A stretch of 64,000 bases of DNA from Chelydra serpentina (Eukaryota > Chordata > Testudines > Chelydridae). This document shows positions 1 to 12,224 of the stretch, piece after piece. The notes below the pieces were generated by a model that was given only the letters and a program-made list of their open reading frames with translations, did not search any database and was not told the DNA's origin. Where the stretch lies: assembly GCA_037349315.1 (NCBI GenBank), contig JBAIAC010000008.1, forward strand, positions 34,818,001 to 34,882,000, read 5' to 3'. A program made the translations under genes and the position numbers. How positions within the stretch are numbered: position 1 is the stretch's first letter; each line of letters opens with the position of its first letter.

Positions 1-308
1 TTAGCTCACTTCAACCTATCCAGGATTTGATCAATAGACCATATCCTAGTTTAAGTTTGCATAGCTGTGTTATTACACAGTTATGCACTCAAATATGATG
101 CCCTCAAAGGAAACTGAGACTCCCTTTTTTTAAAAAAAGAAAGCAGTAATGTCAATTAAGGGAATTGTAAGTGTGTAAAACCTTAATCATAAAAAAGAAA
201 CCCAAAATATAAAAAAAGAGGATCACAATTTTACTTATAGTGTTTGGAGATACTACAGGGCTGGCCTTTTGTAGCAGGAGGTTGTCTGAAAGGGGGCTAG
301 GTCTCTTA

Positions 309-544
309 GGGTATGTCTATACTGCAATTAAAAACCTGCAGCTGGCCTGGGCCAGCTGACTGGAGCTCAGGCTAAGCATCTGTTTAATTGCAGTGTACAC
401 ATTCAGGCTCGGACTGGAGTCCGGGCTCTAGGCCGTGTAAGGTGGGAGGGTCCCAGATTACACAGCCCCACAGCCTGAGCCCCATGAGTCCAAATCAGCT
501 GCACGGGCAGGCTACAGGTGTCTAATTACAGTGCAGACATGCCC
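309..544. mobile_element. Palindromic Harbinger-type MITE
   Basis: The ends form a terminal inverted repeat: the left end reads GGGTATGTCTATACTGCAAT and the right end, read in reverse complement, GGGCATGTCTGCACTGTAAT. The flanks are TTA (306-308) and TCA (545-547), a 3-bp target duplication with one mismatch, as expected for PIF-Harbinger. The interior also folds on itself, with mirrored tracts of the CTGGAGTCCGGGCT and CAGCCTGAGCCCC kind. It has no coding capacity, so it must have been moved by a transposase from elsewhere. The Harbinger assignment rests on the 3-bp duplication and the GTCTAYACT end motif. Confidence 0.65.
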
Positions 545-547
545 TCA

Positions 548-2017
548 TACAGGATTAATTGTACAGACACTGATTTCCTGATACTGGTTTCATAGTGGCC
601 TTACTTCCATGTACATCTGTTGACTTCAACGGAGGTGATTTTTTGGGGGAGGTTTTCCCCGTTCCTGAGGGCACTGCAATACCAGGTCGATGTATGGGGT
701 GGACAGAGAAAGCTCCTATTCCGTCACTCTGTTTCAAAAATCAATGTAATATACAGTCTTCAAATAAAGGACATATCAGATATTTAACTGATAAGAACAG
801 ATACCACACTTGATCCTAGTTACCCCTGATTTACATAAATGAAAATCAGATATGAAAATCAGACCTACTCATTATTTTCGATCTTTTCTTTCGAACTTTT
901 TCATTACATAACAATACTAAATGCATGTACGTACCCATGTGCCCACCTCCTTTCAGCTGCAAAAGTCAGCGCATTAAAATATGGTCAAAATATGGTCAAA
1001 AATTCATATTGGCTATGGAAAAAACTAACTCTTTCACCACAAGACACATATCAACAATGTATTGCTACCTTGGCTCCCTTTTATGATTTTATAAAACAGC
1101 ATTATTTAAATCTAGGAAGAGCAAGAAATTATTTGATTGTCTCCTTTGCATAAATGACGCTTTTAATTAATTGTAATTAGACTGACTCTGATCAGGCCAT
1201 GAGATCAGAGACCATAATTACATAGTATATATTAAGTACATGCTGATATATAACTATGCTGAATTATATTTGTTTAATCTTTTCAGTTAGTGTTTCTATT
1301 ATTTCTTCTGTTGTTTGATTATACATAACAGATGAATAGCTTAACAGGCTGGAATATTATATACTATAACTGAAGAATGTAATATATATGGCCCTTGGCA
1401 TTTTTTTAACTGTTGCCCTGACTGTGCTTCACTTTTATTCACACATACCTTATTTTTTAATTTTAAAATGTAAGAATGAAACAGTGCAGTCTCATACCTT
1501 TGTAGTTTTTGTAAAATTTTAAAAAATTATACTAATAAAGCTTTAAGGAATTTTATGTTTTTTAAAAGCATGAAAATTTTAACTTTTCTGTTGCTATGAA
1601 GGTTGCAGCCTGACAGAACTTGCAGAGGTTGCATAATGTACTTCTGAATTTTTCATGTTCTGACTTTAGATTGGCCCCACTTTAACAAGGATGTGCAGTA
1701 TACATCCATAAGGCCAGACAAGTGCCCTTTTTGTAGATATATGATTTATTGAATATTGGGTTAGTATTCAGTTTGTGGAGGCAACATTTATATTCACACC
1801 AAATACTGACTTGGATGCAATTCATTCAAGATAATATTCAAAGACTGACTCTGAATATTTACTGGATCTCACTGGTCCAAATTCATGCCTTGTGTAACTG
1901 TACTGGCTTTGGTGGAGTTACATCAGAATTTAATTGGGCCAATTATCATAAATATGTGTGTTCTTCTAAAAAGTTTTGCCCAATGATCCCAATTATAAAC
2001 ACAAAATCATAATTCTC
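548..2017. other. AT-rich stretch, no gene seen
   Basis: Short open frames occur here, the longest about 100 codons at 839-1153, but none shows a recognisable domain, a splice-site pattern or coding-like composition. I see no repeat boundary that I can define. Confidence 0.5.
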
Positions 2018-2250
2018 TTTCTTTTTTTTTTAAATGAGTTTTTATTGGAGATCTGTTGTACAAAACAACATAGCAGGTATCCAAATCCAAGATACACAAT
2101 AGCAGTTTGGATATATATAATATTAACATTTTAAACTGTTCTTCTAATAAAAGACTTTCAAACAAAAAAGGGAAGAGCCCACCTACCCCGCCCCACCAAA
2201 GGAAACCCACCCAAAACAATGGCATTTTACTTTAATAAAATAAATGTAGC
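2018..2250 (-). repeat. Possible retroposed 3' end with poly(A) tail
   Basis: On the minus strand an AATAAA signal (plus-strand TTTATT at 2041-2046) is followed about 10 bases later by a ten-A run (plus-strand T run at 2022-2031). That order is the hallmark of a polyadenylated transcript copied back into the genome. I cannot name the parent RNA. No matching target duplication was found at the other end, so the extent is a guess. Chance AT richness is the alternative. Confidence 0.3.
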
Positions 2251-3983
2251 AGATATGTAAACCAATCCACCGAACTCTTAAACTTGTTCCACACTGAGCA
2301 CTGAGGTTACAAATACTGGGCAGTGTAGGGCTGCTTTGGATCACTCAAACAGAGCAAAGCAGTGTACTGTCCCATTTCATAGGCATATTACTTTTATCTC
2401 TGGCTTTATTAAAGGAACTTACAAATTAGAGCTGCTGTAGATAATGTGCAACAGTAGCCAGAAAGAAACAGTCACCAGTTGCTTGAGTCATGGGGTCAGT
2501 CATCCTTCCCACTCCCAAACTACAGAAGCTAGGTGTTATTCAAAGCTATGATGCTGGACTCTGTCTTTCCTGTATTTTATAGTTAGTGTTTTCTGGACAT
2601 ATTATGGATCTGGTTCAGTATCTTTCAAGGACACTGTGGTTCATTATATTTTTGATGTTACTCATTTGGGGAGGGGAGGGGGATGGCACAACTGACATCT
2701 CTACTGCATAAGATCATCCAGTCTCCTCCCAGTGCACCGAGGGCAGGAATTGGATGAGAACTCAAGCTAGCCAAAGAAGTTTGATGCACCTCCGTAAAAG
2801 AAATGATAACCAGTGAAAGATCCTGTTTGCTCAGATTATCTGTGGGAGTTAAGAACTAGATGTAACATCCAATCAATGTCTTACTTTTAGGGTGCTTTTG
2901 TAGCTCCTTTGGGGAGGTCCTGGCCAGCTAACATGGCAATGCTGATTCAGAGAGCAGTTTAAACAATATATGAACTTATGTGTAGATCAAGCTTCCATGT
3001 CAAACAATTTATATCTGGTATTTGGTATCAGAAGTAATCAACTTTTCCTCTTTTATGACATATGCAGATGGGAAAGGGAAGTAAGATCACAGACATGCAC
3101 AGGGACAAGAGATCAAGCTGCCACAAAGCTACCAAGAAGGAACAAAGACAAGATGCAAAGTATAACTTTTGTACAGTGTGCACTTTTCTAAAACAGCATC
3201 TACTGGTGACATGTCATACCTGACATAGGTATAGAGAGGAGACTGGCTACATACTAGACACAAGATGCTGTGAAATCAGAAAGTAGTAACCTGATTAATT
3301 ACAGTGAAAATAACTCAGTAAAAGATGCAGAGAAAAGGAGTGCAAACAGAGATTTGAAAGATTCTATTAAGAAGAAATTAACTTCACTTACAAAACACCT
3401 GATTTATCAGACTTTATGCAAGCAGAATCCAACCTCTTCCCAATCTGGGGTCTGGTTGTGGTAAATCCTACCCACAGGTGCTACTCCGACCTATCGGCTG
3501 AAATATCCTCCACAGCCACTCCATACTTGGCATAGTATTAGTGCTACTGAATCCTCATAACTAGTCTACCAGGAGCCCCACCTAGGGGGTTAAGTGGTTC
3601 AGAGGACCTTGTCCAGGTCTTTCATGACAGGATGAATTTCACACCTACAGTAGGAAATAATTCTTGAAATACAGTCACTTCAAAAATCTGTAATTTTACC
3701 ATGAAAAATTACCACTCACAGGTTTTAAAATACATCACGATGTATGTGATTACTGTATACGACCCTATGCACTCCTGTATTCACACCCTACACAGGTATT
3801 ATAATCTTTGTACAAACTATGCTTTGTGAGATATCATTTGAAAACTACCAACTCATGGATCATTAATATTTTTGTGTGATGTATGTGAAGTGTATATTTA
3901 GAGCTATGGATATATGCTAGAATTACGACTAAAGTGTGTTTAAACCAGGCATGTCAGGGAGAGTTGTAAAGAGATTTCTCTTA
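2251..3983. other. No gene seen
   Basis: Unique-looking sequence with short frames only. A purine-rich G tract lies near 2669-2685. The 3700-3950 part may belong to an old interspersed repeat that continues past the hAT insertion at 3992, but I could not define its ends. Confidence 0.45.
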
Positions 3984-3991
3984 GACAAAGG

Positions 3992-4375
3992 CATAGGCGC
4001 CGACTCCATGGGTGCTTCAGGGCTGGAGCACCCATGGGGAAAAAATGGTGGGTTCTGAGCACCCACCGGCAGCCCCCCATTAACTCCTCCCCAGCCCCGC
4101 AGTGCCTCCCGCTTGCCAGTGGGCCCCGCAAATCAGGGCCTCTCCCTCCCAGCGACTCTTGCCTGCCACAATCAGCTGTTTTGCGGTGTGCAGGAGGCTG
4201 CGAGGGAGGGGGAGGAGTGAGGACGCAGTGTGCTTGGGGGAGAGGGAGGAACTGGGCAGGGAGAGGCGGGCTGGGGCCTTGGGGGAAGGGGTGGAGTGGG
4301 GACAAGGCCTGGGTCAGAGCCAGGGGTCGAGCACCCCGCCCCCCCGCCCAGCACTTTTGAAAATCAGCGCCTGTG
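3992..4375. mobile_element. Non-autonomous hAT-like element with 8-bp duplication
   Basis: The left end CATAGGCGCCGACTCC pairs with the right end read in reverse, CACAGGCGCTGATTTT. The element is flanked by GACAAAGG (3984-3991) and GACAGAGG (4376-4383), an 8-bp target duplication with one mismatch, which is the hAT signature. The 384-bp body is GC-rich and contains no transposase. GC richness opens overlapping frames of 60-120 codons on both strands. They are low-complexity proline, glycine and serine translations and I do not treat them as genes. Confidence 0.75.
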
Positions 4376-4383
4376 GACAGAGG

Positions 4384-4895
4384 AACATGTATTTAATTCT
4401 CTCACCCGCCCGGTCTTCAAGCAAAGACAATGAAGGTCCATTTTTACATGCTAGGTAAACAAAGCTAGCAAATGGGGGAGGAGACAGCATGGTACCTACA
4501 CCCAAGAGGAGAGAGAAGCTTGGTGTGGGTTTTACATTTCAAAAAATACATTGCAAAGGTTTACTGGTCCATAAAGACGGGGATGCTGAACCTCAAGAGA
4601 TAAGCAATTGAATCAATTGATTGTATACAATATTACTATATTATAGAAGTGTATTGAGTGAGGTCTTTTACAAAAACCACCTCATTGAAAGCTGTTGGGC
4701 ATGACTTCCAGTCAGGCTAAATGAAGGAACAATTAAATGGCCCTTTGTTTAGTGATAGCTGAAACAATGGTAAACCATGACCCAAGGACTAAACCATAAG
4801 GAAAGATAGGCTGGGGCTGGGCCATGATATCCAAAGGGTTTCCCAAAGGTTTGATAACTGTGTGGCAGGAGATTGATTTTGATAGATGCTCAAGA

Positions 4896-4927
<32 letters not shown>

Positions 4928-6740
4928 CGACAGCAGGGGGGGGCAGGGAGACAGCAGAAATCCAAGGAGACAGATGAACAAGCACTGGCAGCATGGCCAG
5001 GAGAAAAAGCTAGAGAGCGAGCTTTTTGGGTAGAGCGCCGGCTGAAAGAGACTTGAAACTGTGAGCAAAAAACCTGTCTCCTGCTGTTTGATTTCCACTG
5101 TATTCAGGGAAACAGAACTTTGTTATTCTTTATAAATAAACACGACTGCATCAGAGAAATACCTGACTCCATCATCATTTTCTCCTCCTAATGGAAACAA
5201 CCCACAAGACACTGAATATTGGCTAACATCTTGGGCTAAAAAGCCTGCTGAAACATGCCTATCTCCTTTTTGAGTTCAGAGGAGGATGGTAACATTTCAG
5301 AGTGTGTGTAGGCAAAAGTGACACATAAAGACGTACTCAGAGCCAATTTACAGCAGTGGGTAAAAATCATACTGTATCTGATTCAAACTAGAATAGCTGA
5401 TGCCTACTCTGAGGAGCCTCCATTCGTTGAATCATCAAATCCCTCCTGGACTGGGCCTATTTGCAGAAAAACTGTAGGAGAACACCCACTTGACAGGAGG
5501 AGGATGCCATTTTTACCTTGCCAAATTCTACTCACACATGATAAAAGCTGAAGGAAAGCCAGTGTGAGATGTGAAAGAGTCACTTAAATGAGGCATTTAC
5601 TCCTCATTTGCCATAAGCTGGGGTTGTGTCCTTCACAAGCTGTTCCCATTAAACTCTGTGCCATTTTCTTTCTCTCCGTTGCTACTGCCAAAACCAGATG
5701 CCTACGCTACCGTATGTATGACATTACCCGTTAAAGAGCTAGTCTTGATATGTAACTAATAGTGTTTGGTGGCCTTTTGCCCCAGTATTTCAGGCTCTTG
5801 TCTGACTAAACTGGGCTTCTTGTTTCTTACTTACAAGGCCTTAAACATGACCTGGGGAGCAATTATCTTTCCTTGAGCTCAATCAAGCTAGAGTATATTA
5901 GATCACAGTAAATACAATGTTGGGATGCTCCAGATTTCCAGCTAGCAACTGTATATATAAAATGGATCCGTATATACAGTAACAAATCAGGTAAAGTCCT
6001 AATTCCACAAAGGACTCCATGTATGTCAGCTATAAAAATAAAGAAGGATATTTCACTTTCTACATGCCTTTTTTATTTTTGCATACAACTGTGTACTCAT
6101 TTAAAATATTCAGCTGCATGCCTCTATTCAAATGTGTGACCTGCAGCTTTTTTTCTTCTGTCAGGAAGATCAAAAACAGCCAATCCCTTTCCAAAAGTTT
6201 CAGAGGAGCAGAGAAAAAAAATTCTCTTCCCATCTAAAGCTTCATTTCTAGTCATACAGATATTAAAAATATTGCAGAGATGCATCAAAAGCAAATGCTT
6301 TTCAGCAGCCATTTCAAAGCTCGGTGCCCTTTTAAAAGAGCTTATTGTGACGTAGCTCTTGCTCATCGCTTAATCATGCAGAAAATGTTCATATTACAGA
6401 GGTTTGGGGAAATTCAGCCATGAAACACCCCCAAAGTTCCAAAGCTCATATGTGGGGTGGGTATTTGTTGCCAGGCAACTCTTTGGAGTAGCAGCTGCAA
6501 TCAACTTAAAAAAGATATTTTTGGAGGTACTGTTCAGAAAAGCATCATAGCCTGGAATGACCCTGCAACATGCCAACACCTGAAGTTCTTAGTCATTACT
6601 CAGACAAACTCCCCCTGAAGTCAGTGAGAGTTTGTTTCAGTTAAGACTGATCACCAAAAGAAGGCCAGGTTGTGCCCAACTGATCAATGGGGCATAAAGT
6701 GGGGAGGCATGGGGCAAGAAGCCTCTGTGATAAAACCTTA
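4384..6740. other. No gene; possible old LTR-like sequence
   Basis: No coding region is recognisable. The segment up to about 5190 ends in a TTTATAAATAAACACG stretch (near 5129-5144) that resembles the promoter or polyadenylation part of an old LTR. I could not find paired LTRs or a 5-bp duplication, so this is a weak inference. From 5200 to 6740 I see nothing beyond AT-rich sequence. Confidence 0.35.
4896..4928. repeat. Compound (TG)n(AG)n microsatellite
   Basis: About eight TG units run directly into about seven AG units, followed by a G-rich tract near 4936-4944. Confidence 0.9.
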
Positions 6741-6827
6741 ATCATAGAATCATAGAATCTCAGGCTTGGAAGGGACCTCAGGAGGTCATCTAGTCCAACC
6801 CCCTGCTCAAAGCACGACCAAACCCAA

Positions 6828-9676
6828 CTAAGTCATCCCAGCCAGGGCTTTGTCAAGCCTGACCTTAAAAACCTCTAAGGAAGGAGATTTCACCACCTCC
6901 CTAGGTAACCCATTCCAGTTCTTCACCACCCTACTAGTGAAAAAGTTTTCCCTAATGTCCAACCTAAACCTCCCCCTCTGCAACTTGAGACCATTACTAT
7001 TTGTTCTGTCATCTTCTACCACTGAGAACAGTCTAGATCCATCCTCTTTGGAACCCCCTTTCAGGTAGTTGAAAGCAGCTATCAAATCCCACCTCATTCT
7101 TCTCTTCTGCAGGCTAAACAATCCCAGTTCCCTCAGCCTCTCCTCATAAGTCATGTGCTCCAGCCCCCTAATCATTTTTGTTGCCCTCTGCTGGACTCTT
7201 TCCAATTTTCCCACGTCCTTCTTGTAGTGTGGGGCCCAAAACTGGACACAGTACTCCAAATGAGGCCTCACCAGTGCTGAATAGAGGGGAATGATCACGT
7301 CCCTCGATCTGCTGGAAATGCCCCTACTTATACAACCCAAAATGCCATTAGCCTTCTTGGCAACAAGGGCACACTGTTGACTCATATTCAGCTTTTCGTC
7401 CACCGTAACCCCTAGGTCCTTTTCTGCAGAACTGCTGCCCAGCCATTCGGTCCCTAGTCTGTAGCAGTGCATGGGATTCTTCCGTCCTAAGTGCAGGACT
7501 CTGCACTTGTCCTTGTTGAACCTCATCAGATTTCTTTTGGCCCAATCCTCTAATTTGTCTAGGTCCCTCTGTATCCCCTGTATCCCTCCAGCGTATCAAC
7601 CACTCCTCCCAGTTTAGTGTCATCTGCAAACTTGCTAAGGGTGCAGTCCACACCATCCTCCAGATCGTTGATGAAGATAGTGAACAAAACCGGCCCCAGC
7701 ACCGACCCTTGGGGCACTCCACTTGATACCGGCTGCCAACTAGACATGGAGCCATTGATCACTACCCGTTGAGCGCGACCATCCAGCCAGTTTTCTATCC
7801 ACCTTACCCTCCATTCATCCAGCCCATACTTCTTTAACTTGCTGGCAAGAACACTGTGGGAGACTGTATCAAAAGCTTTGCTAAAGTCAAGACATAGCAC
7901 ATCCACTGCTTTCCCCTCATCCACAGAGCCAGTTATCTCATCATAGAAGGCAATTAGGTTATTCAGGCATGACTTGCCCTTGGTGAATCCATGCTGACTG
8001 TTCCTGATCACTTTCCCCTCCTTTAAGTGGTTCAGAATTGATTCCTTGAGGACCTATTCCATGATTTTTCCAGGGACTGAGGTGAGACTGACTGGCCTGT
8101 AGTTCCCCGGATCTTCCTTCTTCCCTTTTTTAAAGATGGGCACTGCATTAGCTTTTTTCCAGTCATCCGGGACCTCCCCCGATTGCCATGATTTTTCAAA
8201 GATAATGGCCAATGGCGCTGCAATTTCATCGGCCAACTCCTTTAGCACCCTCGGATGCAGTGCATCTGGCCCCATGGACTTGTGCTCGTCCAGCTTTTCT
8301 AAATAGTCCCGAACTACTTCTTTCTCCACAGAGGGCTGGTCACCTCCTCCCCATACCGTGCTGCGGAGTGCAGCTGCCTGGGAGCTGACCTTGTCTGTGA
8401 AGACAGAGGCAAAAAAAGCATTGAGTACACTAGCTTTCTCCACATCCTCTGTCACTAGATTCCCTCCCTCATTCAGGAAGGGGCCCACACTTTCCTTGAC
8501 TTTCTTCTTGTTGCTAACATACCTGAAGAAACCCTTCTTGTTACTCCGAACATCTCCGGCTAGCTGCAACTCCAAGTGTGATTTGGCCTTCCTAATTTCA
8601 CTCCTGCATGCCTGAGCAATACTTTTATACTCCTCCCTGGTTATTTGTCCAATCTTCCACTTCTTGTAAGCTGCTTTTTTGTGTTTAAGAGGAGCAAGGA
8701 TTTCACTGTTAAGCCAAGCTGGTCGCCTGCCATATTTACTTTTCTTCCTACACATCGGGATGGTTTGTTCCTGCAACCTCAATAAGGATTCTTTAAAATA
8801 CAGCCAGCTTTCCTCGACTCCTTTCCCCGTCATGTTATTCTCCCAGGGGACCTTGCCCATCAATTCCCTGAGGGAGTCGAAGTCTGCTTTTCTGAAGTCC
8901 AGGGTCTCTGTTCTACTGCTCTCCTTTCTTCCTTGTGTCAGGATCCTGAACTCGACCACCTCATGGTCACTGCCTCCCAGGTTCCCATCCACTATTGCTT
9001 CCTCTACTATTTCTTCCCTGTTTGTGAGCAGCAGGTCAAGAAGAGCTTTTCCCCCAGTTGGTTCCTCCAGCACTTGCACCAGGAAATTGTCCCCTACACT
9101 TTCCAAAAACTTCCTGGATTGTCTGTGCACCTCTGTATTGCTCTCCCAGCAGATATTGGGGTGATTAAAGTCACCCATGAGAACCAGGGCCTGTGATCTA
9201 GCAACTTCTGTTAGTTGCTGGAAGAAAGCCTCGTCCACCTCATCCCCCTGGTCTGGTGTTCTGTAGCAGACTCCCACCACGACATTACCCTTGTTGCTCA
9301 CACTTCTAAATTTAATCCAGAGACTCTCAGGTTTTTCTGCAGTTTCATACTGGAGCTCTGAGCAGTCATACTGCTCTCTTACATACAACGCAACTCCCCC
9401 ACCTTTTCTGCCCTGCCTGTCCTTCCTGAACAGTTTATATCCATCCATGACAGTACTCCAATCATGTGAGTTATCCCACCAAGCCTCTGTTATTCCAATT
9501 ACATCATAATTCCTTGACTGTGCCAGGACTTTCAGTTCTCCCTGCTTGTTTCCCAGGCTTCTTGCATTTGTGTATAGGCATTTAAGATAACTCACCGATT
9601 GTCCTGCTGTCCCAGTATGGGGCAGGAGCCCTCCCCTCTTGCACTCACCTACTTGTGCTTCCTCCCGATATCCCAC
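6828..9676 (-). pseudogene. CR1 ORF2: endonuclease-reverse transcriptase, broken
   Basis: This is the CR1 replication protein. It nicks the target and copies the element RNA at the nick. The first 540 codons (9676-8054) are open and carry an apurinic-type endonuclease, with [10 protein letters not shown] near the start, LMGDFNHPN and the late GGSDHE motif, followed by the thumb-side start of the reverse transcriptase (NYRPVSLTS). An amber codon at about 8054-8056 replaces what is normally a Gln codon after GKIME. The frame then continues (8011-7559) with VPQGSVLGP and the catalytic FADDTKL. A small indel near 7575-7590 shifts to the next frame (7526-6828), which holds the LHLGRKNP segment and the C-terminal domain ending in LDKALAGMT. 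With one stop and one frameshift it cannot make full-length protein. Confidence 0.92.
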
Positions 9677-9720
9677 TTCCCCACTTCCCTCGGGGCTTTG
9701 GTCTCCTTCCCCCAGTGAAC

Positions 9721-10584
9721 CTAGTTTAAAGCCCTCCTCACTAGGTTAGCCAGCCTGCTTGGAAAGATGCTCTTCCCTCTCTTTGTGAGGTGGAGCCCAT
9801 CTCTGCCTAGCACTCCTTCTTCTTGGAACACCATCCCATGGTCAAAGAATCCAAACTTTTCTCTCTGACACCATCTGCGTAGCCATTCATTGACTTCCAC
9901 GATTCGACAGTCTCTACCCTGGCCTTTTCCTGCCACAGGGAGGATGGACGAGAACACCACTTGCACCTCAAACTCCTTTATCCTTCTTCCCAGAGCCACG
10001 TAGTCTGCAGTGATATGCTCAAGGTCATTCTTGGCAGTATCATTGGTGCCCACGTGGAGAAGCAGGAAGGGGTAGCGATCTGAGGGCTTGATGAGTCTCA
10101 GCAGTCTCTCTGTCACATCATGTATCCTAGCCCCTGGCAAGCAGCACACCTCTCATTTTTCCCGGTCAGGGCGGCAGATAGATGACTCAGTCCCCCTGAG
10201 GAGAGAGTCCCCGACCACCACCACCCTCCTCCTCCTCTTGGGAGTGGTGGTCGTGGAACCCCCATCCCTAGGATGGTGCATCTCATGCCTTCCAATCAGC
10301 AGAGTCTCCTTCTGCTCTGTTCCCTCAGATGTATCATCCACTCCATTTTTTGCACTAGTACCTGCATAGAGAACATGAAAACGGTTGCTCACCTGAATCT
10401 GTGTTTCCGGTACATGGACTTTCCTGGTACTCTTTTCTCTTCTGGAAGTCACATGCCACCAATTATCCTCACTGGCCTTCTGTCCCCACTGCGTAGCCTG
10501 CTCTGAATCTTCAGAACATTGTGCCCGTTGAAGCTGATCCTGACGTCTATCCAGGAAATCCTCATTTTCTTTTATGGAACGCAT
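9721..10584 (-). pseudogene. CR1 ORF1: SGNH/GDSL esterase-like protein, one stop
   Basis: CR1 ORF1 proteins bind the element RNA, and many carry a lipase/acetylhydrolase-like esterase domain. The nucleophile block VVVVGDSLLRG, the HVGTNDTA block and the late DGLHLT block, which supplies the Asp-His pair, are all present and in order. One in-frame TGA at 10153-10155 lies between the first and second blocks, and the frame continues unchanged on both sides, so a single point mutation explains the break. The N-terminal part, usually with a zinc-finger or coiled-coil region, is lost by 5' truncation. The stop codon lies 45 bases upstream of the first Met of ORF2. Confidence 0.88.
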
Positions 10585-10595
10585 TACAGCAGTAA

Positions 10596-11968
10596 TAGGC
10601 CAGCAGAGGACAATGTTGTGACTGTGGTAAGGGTGTATCTGCTGCAGCTATTTTCCTCCCAAGGAGGACGGTGATATTTGGTGGATTTTTTAAAGGGTTC
10701 TCATTTTTTTCTGATTTCTGCCTTCCAGTGGGTGAAGTTTTCTCCTTATCTTAAATGGCCATCATTTCCCATTACTGTCATTGGTGCTGAAGCCACAGAC
10801 TGCCCTCAGCAAGGTAGCTTTAACCTTTACAATTAAAGTGAGGCTACCCCCAGCAAAGACAGACCTTTGTTTCCCATGTGGCTGAAGCCAGGGGGCCCAG
10901 AAGGGAGATGATGCTCTATTACACATCCTTTGGGAGTTTTGGGGAACAAGACAGGAAACTATGAAGAGTCTGGTGAATGTGTGTGTGTGGGGGGGGGGGC
11001 GTGGAATGAAATAGACTGTGGGGATGCAGGGGAACGTGGCATGGGACAGAAGGAGAGCGATGGGTAGGTGACTGTAAAGGAAAAGGAGGGAAATATGGGT
11101 GCAAGTGAATGTGGAGAGCAGGAGGTGAAGAGGAGACTGTGGGAACATGGAGGGAAAATGGGAGTGAGGTAGCGGTTTAGCTAAGTAGGAGAAATGAGAG
11201 GAGTAGAACAGCAGTTCCCCACATCCCATAGGGGATAGGAGAAGGTAAATGGAGTTTCTGTCAATCAGTGTACAGGGGGGCTGTATTTTTGTGCATATAT
11301 TTAAAGCTGAATTTGACGCTGAGATGAAGACACACATATTGAGGGTAGGTGGCTTCCCTAAGGATGAAAAAAATCAAAAGACAGACAAAAGACAATGTGA
11401 TTTTTGTTTTTTAAATCTTATGAATTTTAAGCCAGCCTCAGGATTTCTTCAGGGGTCTGACTCATAATTTTTGGAATTTGGGGGATAGTAATACCAGAGA
11501 TTCCTGAAAGCTCCAAAGCTCCCCTTAGAACTCACAGCTCCATTCTGTTCCCAATGCAGGTCAATATCTATCAGTATTATTTTATTTTATTTTGGGGCTG
11601 AGTGAGTCTAGCATTGGTTACCAATGTGAAGCTGGTATTACGAATAATTTTAATATATTGCACCCTTCTTACTATTACAGTTTGGGAATAGAGAGGGATA
11701 GTTTAGTCAGGACTTAAAGTGTTCTATAAGAAGTGTTAAGTCTATAATTCCCAGATGATGGGCTTTCACTAGTCAGTAGCAAAGGTTTATGGACAGAACA
11801 GCATATTTACCATAAAAACATTGAGGGGCCAACTCTGTAGCCATGACTTATGCTAAGTAGCACTAACACACATGAGTAGTTCCATTTCTTTCAATGACTG
11901 AAAGTTGCAGAATCAGATTCTTACAACTGGGTCAAAGAAGCATTTTAATAATGGACAGTAGAAATGAA
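10596..11968. other. No gene; G-run microsatellite
   Basis: No coding region is recognisable. A (TG)n tract passing into an eleven-base G run lies at about 10978-10999. The proline-rich minus-strand frame over 10762-11337 is the complement of this purine-rich tract and I do not regard it as a gene. Sequence near 11400-11480 resembles a dispersed repeat also seen near 35370-35450. Confidence 0.45.
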
Positions 11969-12224
11969 GGCCTTGTCTACACTTGAAACACTACAACAGC
12001 ATTGATGATGAATCACTGTAGTGCTTCAGTGTAGACACTACAGCAACAGGAGGGGTTCACCTCCCTGAGAGGCAGTAGCTAGATCAATAGAAGAATTCTT
12101 CCATCGATGTAGCACTGTCTACATCTGGGGTTAGGTTGGCTTAACCATGTCACTCATGGGTGTGACTTTTCACACCCTTGAGCAACATTGATGGGTCAAC
12201 TTAATTTATGAGAGTAGACCCAGA
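11969..12224. mobile_element. Harbinger-type MITE
   Basis: The left end GGCCTTGTCTACACTTG contains the GTCTACACT core found in the other Harbinger-type ends of this window. The right end AGAGTAGACCCAGACG is a decayed partner. Internally there are mirrored tracts, such as CTGTAGTGCTTCAGTGTAGAC and GATCAATAGAAGAATTCTTC with its complement CATCGATG, typical of a foldback MITE. It has no coding capacity. The flanking duplication is not clear. Confidence 0.6.

Larger units (their letters stand above)
6741..10595 (-). mobile_element. Near full-length CR1 LINE, 5'-truncated
   Basis: The 3' end lies at the left: read on the minus strand it finishes with the (ATTCTATG)n-type tail that defines CR1 retrotransposons. 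Going upstream come the 3' untranslated region, ORF2 (reverse transcriptase then endonuclease, 6828-9676) and ORF1 with a GDSL-type esterase (9721-10584). Recognisable CR1 sequence stops near 10595, so the 5' untranslated region and part of ORF1 are missing, as is common for LINE copies made by incomplete reverse transcription. CR1 elements do not rely on a poly(A) tail but on the short 8-bp tail repeat. The few lesions in the frames indicate a fairly young copy. Confidence 0.93.

Noticed and set aside
3940..4505. Several overlapping frames of 60-121 codons
   Set aside because: They lie in and around the GC-rich hAT-like element at 3992-4375, with low-complexity translation on both strands.
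4896..4928. Possible CRISPR-like or functional tandem repeat
   Set aside because: It is a plain dinucleotide microsatellite.
8679..9164. 161-codon plus-strand frame
   Set aside because: It is the complement of the CR1 endonuclease frame.
10762..11337. 191-codon minus-strand frame rich in Ser, Leu, His and Pro
   Set aside because: It is the complement of a purine-rich tract with microsatellites. No domain, no splice context and low-complexity sequence.
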